This document shows, in pieces, positions 59,891 to 64,000 of a stretch of 64,000 nucleotides of DNA. The DNA is from Methylobacterium adhaesivum (GTDB lineage Bacteria > Pseudomonadota > Alphaproteobacteria > Rhizobiales > Beijerinckiaceae). The notes beneath the pieces are model-generated. The model was not told the DNA's origin. It saw nothing but the letters and a program-made list of their open reading frames with translations, and searched no databases. Made by a program: the position numbers and the translations under genes. How positions within the stretch are numbered: the first letter of the stretch is position 1; each line of letters opens with the position of its first letter. The stretch is taken from the NCBI RefSeq assembly GCF_022179065.1, contig NZ_BPQD01000025.1, positions 91,587 to 155,586 on the forward strand, written 5' to 3'.

Positions 59891-60772
59891 ATGGCGAAGG
59901 AAATCTTGGTCGGGTTCGGTGTCGACGTCGATGCCGTGGCGGGGTGGCTCGGTTCCTATGGCGGCGAGGACTCTCCGGACGACATCTCGCGGGGACTGTT
60001 CGCCGGCGAGGTCGGGGCGCCGCGCCTGCTGAAGCTGTTCGACCGGTGGGGCATCAAGACCACCTGGTTCATCCCCGGTCACTCTGTGGAGACGTTCCCG
60101 AAGGAGATGAAGGCGGTGGCCGAGGCCGGTCACGAAATCGGCCTGCACGGATACTCGCACGAGAATCCGATCGCCATGACGCCGGAGCAGGAAGAGGAAG
60201 TCCTCGACAAGTGCATCGCGCTGATCGCGGACCTGTCGGGAAAGCAGCCGACCGGCTACGTCGCGCCATGGTGGGAATTCTCGAACGTCACCAACGAGCT
60301 CCTGCTCAAGAAGGGCATCAAGTACGACCACTCGCTGATGCACAACGACTTCACGCCCTACTACGTGCGGGTTGGGGATGCCTGGACGAAGATCGATTAC
60401 GCGGGGAAGCCGTCGGACTGGATGCGTCCGCTCGTGCGGGGCGAGGAGACCGGCCTCATCGAGATCCCGGCGAACTGGTACCTCGACGATCTACCGCCGA
60501 TGATGTTCATCAAGAAGTCTCCGAACAGCCACGGCTTCGTCAATCCGCGGCACCTGGAGGAGATGTGGCGCGACCAGTTCGACTGGGTCTACCGGGAGAT
60601 GGACTACGCGGTGTTCCCGATCACCATCCATCCGGACGTCGCAGGACGTCCCCAGGTGCTCATGATGCTCGAGCGGCTCTACGAGCACATGAAGGGGCAC
60701 GCGGGGGTGCGCTTCGTGACGATGAATGAGATGGCGGACGACTTCGCCCGGCGCCATCCCCGCCGGACGTGA
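59891..60772 (+). CDS. Polysaccharide deacetylase-fold hydrolase, candidate cyclic imide hydrolase
   Basis: This 293-residue NodB-fold protein has [13 protein letters not shown] (metal Asp region), [37 protein letters not shown] (two His of the metal site), and [31 protein letters not shown]. The length and these segments resemble bacterial imidase (cyclic imide hydrolase), a metal enzyme of this fold, more than peptidoglycan or xylan deacetylases. No signal peptide is present, so it works in the cytoplasm. It is divergent from the hydA/ring-opening operon and heads the operon with the COG0523 gene. Confidence 0.75.
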   Translation: MAKEILVGFGVDVDAVAGWLGSYGGEDSPDDISRGLFAGEVGAPRLLKLFDRWGIKTTWFIPGHSVETFPKEMKAVAEAGHEIGLHGYSHENPIAMTPEQEEEVLDKCIALIADLSGKQPTGYVAPWWEFSNVTNELLLKKGIKYDHSLMHNDFTPYYVRVGDAWTKIDYAGKPSDWMRPLVRGEETGLIEIPANWYLDDLPPMMFIKKSPNSHGFVNPRHLEEMWRDQFDWVYREMDYAVFPITIHPDVAGRPQVLMMLERLYEHMKGHAGVRFVTMNEMADDFARRHPRRT

Positions 60773-60821
60773 ACGACGGGCGGGCCTCGCCCGCCCAACC
60801 CAAGGACGGAGGCTTCGCGCC

Positions 60822-61148
60822 ATGTGCTCACTCTGCGGCGTGCTGGGATGTGACGACCATTGGACGAGCGCGGTGGCGCGGCCGGGCGTCTACACGCACA
60901 ACAGCGATCGCATCGCCCGCCGGCGCGAAGCCGCGCGTCGCCTGGCCGTCGCCAACGCCCTGCTCGCCACGCGTCGTCTACGCCTATCGGAGTGGCAGGG
61001 CCGGTCCTACGTCCTGGCCTCGCCGACGGGCAGCACCCGGATCTTCGAGGCCCTGTCGCATCTGTGGTCGGAGGCCGGGGCGCTGGCGGGTCGTCCCTTT
61101 GATCCCCTCGATCCCAGCTTCATCGCCTCGATCGAGGCCATCCGTTGA
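60822..61148 (+). CDS. Small Cys-motif protein of unknown function
   Basis: This 108-residue protein begins MCSLCGVLGCDDHWTSAV, with cysteines at 2, 5 and 10 and a His at 13, enough for one metal site. The remainder is a basic helix (SDRIARRREAARRLAVANALLATRRLRLSEWQGRSYVLASPTGSTRIFEALSHLWSEA). GGAGG precedes the start. It overlaps the COG0523 GTPase by four bases and follows a metal hydrolase, so it may handle metal or connect to the chaperone. I do not recognise a named family. Confidence 0.8.
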   Translation: MCSLCGVLGCDDHWTSAVARPGVYTHNSDRIARRREAARRLAVANALLATRRLRLSEWQGRSYVLASPTGSTRIFEALSHLWSEAGALAGRPFDPLDPSFIASIEAIR

Positions 61149-62146
61149 ACGGACCAACGCCCGTCCATCTCCTCACGGGGTTCCTGGGATCGGGCAAGAC
61201 GACCCTGCTGCGCCGCATGCTCGCCGATCCGGCGATGGCCGGTGCCGCCGTACTCGTCAATGAATTCGGCGAGATCGGGCTCGACCACGAATTGCTGGAC
61301 CGCATCGACGAAACCGTGGTCCTTTTGAAGTCCGGCTGCCTTTGCTGCACCGTCCGTGGAGAACTCGCGGATGCCCTGCTCGCCCTGCATTCGCGCCGCG
61401 CCCGCGGCGAGGTCCCATTCTTCGACCGCGTCGCGGTGGAGACCACGGGCATGGCCGATCCCTATCCGGCCCTGTCCACGATTCGGTCCCACCCGGTGCT
61501 GCGCAACCACTACCGCAACGTCGGCGTCGTCACGACGGTCGATGCTGTCAACGCCCCGGGCCTGCTCGATACCCGCCTCGAGGCCTTGCGCCAGATCGGA
61601 GCGGCGGATCTCCTGGCGTTGACCAAGACAGACCTGGCTCCGCCCGCAAGGGTCTCGGACCTGATCGCGCGACTGGCGAGCGTGAATCCATCCGCCCGGG
61701 TCATGACGGCATCCGAGGTTGGGGCAATGGACTTTCTCACCGAGGCAGGATCGCTGCCGCCGCCCCCTGAGTCGGCACGTCTGAACCACCATGCCGGGAC
61801 CTTCCGTGCCGACACGCCGGTCACCTCCTTCGCCCTGGAAATTGAGCAGCCCATCGACTGGACTGGCTTCGGGCTCTGGTTGACCATGCTCCTCGACCGG
61901 CACGGGGAGAATGTCTTTCGGGTGAAAGGTATCCTGAATCTCATCGGCGAGGACCGCCCCGTCGCCGTGCACGGCGTCCAGCGTCTCGTTCACTCGCCGG
62001 TTCACTTGGAGCGCTGGCCGGATGAGCGCAGGACATCGCGCATCGTCTTCATCGTGCATGGGCTGGATCATGCTCTAATCGAAGCGTCGTTCCGCGCCTT
62101 CGACGTCATGGCCCGCCGCATCGCCGCCCGGGGCGTTTCAGCATAA
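61145..62146 (+). CDS. COG0523 (CobW-like) GTPase, candidate metallochaperone
   Basis: This 333-residue protein has a TTG start overlapping the previous stop. Walker A is GFLGSGKTT (15-20), the metal-binding CxCC is at C65, C67 and C68 (KSGCLCCTVRGEL), switch motif VNEFGEIGLD near 38 and NKxD-like TKTDL are intact. A CobW C-terminal domain is also seen. These proteins deliver zinc or other metals to client enzymes. The likely client here is the imidase-like hydrolase or the dihydropyrimidinase; cobalamin synthesis is less likely, since no cob gene is adjacent. Confidence 0.9.
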   Translation: MNGPTPVHLLTGFLGSGKTTLLRRMLADPAMAGAAVLVNEFGEIGLDHELLDRIDETVVLLKSGCLCCTVRGELADALLALHSRRARGEVPFFDRVAVETTGMADPYPALSTIRSHPVLRNHYRNVGVVTTVDAVNAPGLLDTRLEALRQIGAADLLALTKTDLAPPARVSDLIARLASVNPSARVMTASEVGAMDFLTEAGSLPPPPESARLNHHAGTFRADTPVTSFALEIEQPIDWTGFGLWLTMLLDRHGENVFRVKGILNLIGEDRPVAVHGVQRLVHSPVHLERWPDERRTSRIVFIVHGLDHALIEASFRAFDVMARRIAARGVSA

Positions 62147-62225
62147 GCGATGCCCTTGCTGGTGAGCCTGGACGCATCACCACCCTGGCCACATAAGTCC
62201 GCAGGCGGCCCTTTCGGACAGGCTT

Positions 62226-63389
62226 TCAGGCTGCGGCGGGCAAGACGTTTGCGTCCGCGGTTTCAATTCGGTTTCGACCAAGTAACTTCGCCCGGTACAA
62301 CGCTCCATCGGCGCTGGCGAGCATCCCCGACAGATCGGAGCAGCCCGGCGCCGCGAGTCCGATGCTGACGGTGGCCTCGATTCCAGGCCCTTCTGCCCGT
62401 GCGGCCGCTGCGGTGAACCGGCTGGCGATCAACGAGCCGCGATCATAAGCTTGATCACGATCACACTGTGGCAGAAGCGCGGCAAATTCCTCGCCACCCA
62501 GCCGGACGACAAGTGCATCGGATCCCGCCCCCTGGCGGGCAACTTCGGCGAAGAGCTTCAGAATTTCGTCACCCACGGGATGGCCGTAGCGATCGTTGAT
62601 CGCTTTGAAATGGTCGAGATCGAAGGCAAGGAGGGAGACGTGATGTCGATCCCGCTGCCTGAGGATTCGCGTGCCCTGCTCGAAGAAGGCGTGCCGGTTC
62701 GCGAGCCCCGTCAGCTGATCGGTGTGTGACATGTGAAGCAGATGCTGTTTTTCCTCCTCTCGAATGAGCATCAGAAAAGACATCGGCATCGCCACCGAGT
62801 ACAAGACGGCTTCGTACATCGTTGCCTGTGCGATGGCGGACAGCATGGTTGCACCGTACTCGTGACCAAGCACCGGAGCGATGACGCCCCGCCCAAAGTA
62901 GAACGCGGAGTGGACGACCGAGATCGATATCGCGACTGATCGTGAGCGTAATCCCCGAACTGTATGACTGCGCGAGAGGATCCATGCCGTCAGACCGCAG
63001 GTCAGCGCAATGGGGAGCGCCGAGACATGGTTCCAGAAAACAGCCGGGAAGTGTGTGCCGATGCTCGCCCAGCCGACGGCGAGGATGCACAGCGCACCAG
63101 CGGACGACCAAATATATCGGCGACCGTCGAGGCCGGCCATGGCGTTGAGAACCAGGAGGTAGCCCGACATCATCAGGAGGTTGGTCGCCCCCATGCCGAG
63201 CGCGACCGGGACGTGGCTGCGGTTCATTGCGACAATGCAGCCGAGTACGAACGCGAAGAGACCTGCAGCAAGCACAGCGAGGATGTTTGCGCGGCCAGGA
63301 TGAGCGTGTCGCTCCCAGAGGAGGAGCGAAGCCGACACCAGCAGCGTTCCGACTGTCAAATACCAGAGGGTTTGTAGATCGATCTGCAT
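62226..63389 (-). CDS. Membrane-bound diguanylate cyclase (GGDEF domain)
   Basis: This 387-residue protein has about six or seven N-terminal membrane helices (residues 8-210) followed by a GGDEF domain: DQLTGLANRHAFFEQG, FDLDHFKAINDRYGHPVGDEILKLF and the active-site VRLGGEEFAALLP. The GGEEF variant is catalytically competent. An RxxD inhibitory site is not obvious. It makes cyclic di-GMP in response to an unknown membrane signal. It converges with the COG0523 gene and shows no link to the catabolic block. Confidence 0.9.
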   Translation of the reverse strand: MQIDLQTLWYLTVGTLLVSASLLLWERHAHPGRANILAVLAAGLFAFVLGCIVAMNRSHVPVALGMGATNLLMMSGYLLVLNAMAGLDGRRYIWSSAGALCILAVGWASIGTHFPAVFWNHVSALPIALTCGLTAWILSRSHTVRGLRSRSVAISISVVHSAFYFGRGVIAPVLGHEYGATMLSAIAQATMYEAVLYSVAMPMSFLMLIREEEKQHLLHMSHTDQLTGLANRHAFFEQGTRILRQRDRHHVSLLAFDLDHFKAINDRYGHPVGDEILKLFAEVARQGAGSDALVVRLGGEEFAALLPQCDRDQAYDRGSLIASRFTAAAARAEGPGIEATVSIGLAAPGCSDLSGMLASADGALYRAKLLGRNRIETADANVLPAAA

Positions 63390-63683
63390 AGCTCTGCCTG
63401 TTTCGAGGCTCAGCGTATAAAACGAGTTCCACAAGGTCCTTTCGATCGCCGATCATATCTCGGACATGGTTCTTGCGGCGTTAAATCGGGCTGCCGGCTA
63501 TTAATAAAATGATCAATAACGGTAAAATTGATCGCTTATTGAACATAATATTTGATTTAAGCCAGAATATCAGTTGCCGTTATCTAGATTTTGTCGGTTA
63601 ATCTCATAAAATATGTCATAATATTATATGCTTTATTATTCCACATTTCGAGTAATTACGATTCAAATATTGATGATCCCATC
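63390..63683. other. AT-rich intergenic stretch
   Basis: About 290 bases; from 63480 the sequence is dominated by A and T (for example TTAATAAAATGATCAATAAC and ATATGTCATAATATTATATG), in sharp contrast to the GC-rich surroundings. No gene is seen. It probably marks foreign DNA beside the insertion-sequence remnant. Confidence 0.7.
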
Positions 63684-63710
63684 TGGCCTGCCCCCATTCG
63701 GTGGCCCAGG
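63684..63710 (-). repeat. Probable terminal inverted repeat of an IS3-family element
   Basis: TGGCCTGCCCCCATTCGGTG starts eight bases before the transposase stop and has the TG(A/G)CCTGCCCCC pattern of IS3-family ends. The other end is outside the window, so this cannot be verified. Confidence 0.4.
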
Positions 63711-63717
63711 TTCGAAG

Positions 63718-63972
63718 TTAGTGCATCGTCAGTCGCGTGACGATGGCGGGGTGAGCGAGCGGCCCTGAGCCGCTCGGTTCGGTTGGCCAGATGACGACCT
63801 CGGGCGCAGGCGGCTGGTAGCCGAGCGACGAGTGCGGCCGGATGTTGTTATAGTGCCTACGCCATTGCTCGATCACGACGCTGGCCTCCTTGAGGGTGTA
63901 GAACACCTCGCCGTTGAGGAGTTCATCCCGCAGCTTCGTGTTGAAGCTCTCGCAATAGCCGTTCTTCTCTAA
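63718..63972 (-). pseudogene. IS3-family transposase, C-terminal fragment
   Basis: The frame encodes an integrase-core C terminus: NGYCESFNTKLRDELLNGEVFYTLKEASVVIEQWRRHYNNIRPHSSLGYQPPAPE and a short tail. An in-frame stop at 63973-63975 lies just before L-E-K-N-G-Y-C-E, and the sequence beyond shows no transposase character. The copy is therefore truncated or interrupted. The N-terminal part may lie outside the window in another frame, but the break argues for an inactive remnant. Confidence 0.75.
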
Positions 63973-64000
63973 TCAACGATGCGCGTGTCAACGGATTATG

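Noticed and set aside
59521-60729. Plus-strand open frame spanning the divergent promoter region and the imidase-like gene
   Set aside because: Out of frame with the well-supported 293-residue protein; the part before 59891 has no family similarity.

Overview
The window reads as chromosome of a high-GC alphaproteobacterium of the order Hyphomicrobiales, most likely Methylobacterium or a close relative. Supporting genes are a mesaconyl-CoA hydratase of the ethylmalonyl-CoA pathway, PqqA precursor peptides, a Rhizobiales-type his cluster (hisB-DUF2628-hisH-hisA-hisF-hisE-coaA), a three-gene cytochrome bc1 operon, BluB, an LdtR-like MarR protein and a SUV3-like helicase. No ribosomal RNA, CRISPR array, prophage or replication origin was seen.

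Bases 1-34676 look like ordinary core chromosome. In order they hold a TSUP permease end, mch, yggT, tRNA-Ala(CGC), rsmB, an L,D-transpeptidase, bluB behind a structured leader with a terminator, a Bax-inhibitor-1 protein behind a hairpin that covers its ribosome binding site, a ybbA/ybbP-like ABC exporter, tesA, thpR, a CNNM/CBS protein, the his-coaA operon, mtnP, petABC, mgtE, two tandem pqqA genes with their own promoter and terminator but no other pqq gene, a MarR regulator, a 3-hydroxyisobutyryl-CoA hydrolase-like protein, hemB, an RDD protein, bpt, the helicase, a DUF2252 protein and a PRC-barrel protein. Bases 34677-36255 are gene-poor and hold only a short secreted His-rich protein.

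Bases 36256-62146 form a dense accessory block for cyclic ureides, imides and s-triazine breakdown products. Leftward from 45295 run a BMP-type binding protein, two permeases, a formamidase, biuret hydrolase (biuH), the ABC ATPase and allophanate hydrolase (atzF), with a brnTA toxin-antitoxin pair on the other strand in the middle. Rightward from 45619 run a GntR regulator, a second BiuH-like hydrolase, atzG, atzE and atzH. Next, leftward, are rutABCD for uracil ring cleavage. Then, leftward from 59472, come a cyanuric acid hydrolase/barbiturase family enzyme, a dihydropyrimidinase-like enzyme and a polyamine-type ABC transporter. Rightward from 59891 run a polysaccharide-deacetylase-fold protein resembling cyclic imide hydrolase, a small Cys-motif protein and a COG0523 metal-chaperone GTPase.

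Taken together, the block could in principle convert cyanuric acid to carboxybiuret, then via AtzEG and AtzH (or via spontaneously formed biuret and BiuH) to allophanate, and finally to ammonia and CO2. It could also open uracil and other cyclic amides. Two complete import systems and one local regulator accompany it. This is a prediction from sequence families and gene order; substrates were not tested.

The right end (62226-64000) holds a diguanylate cyclase, a strikingly AT-rich stretch and the truncated end of an IS3-family element.
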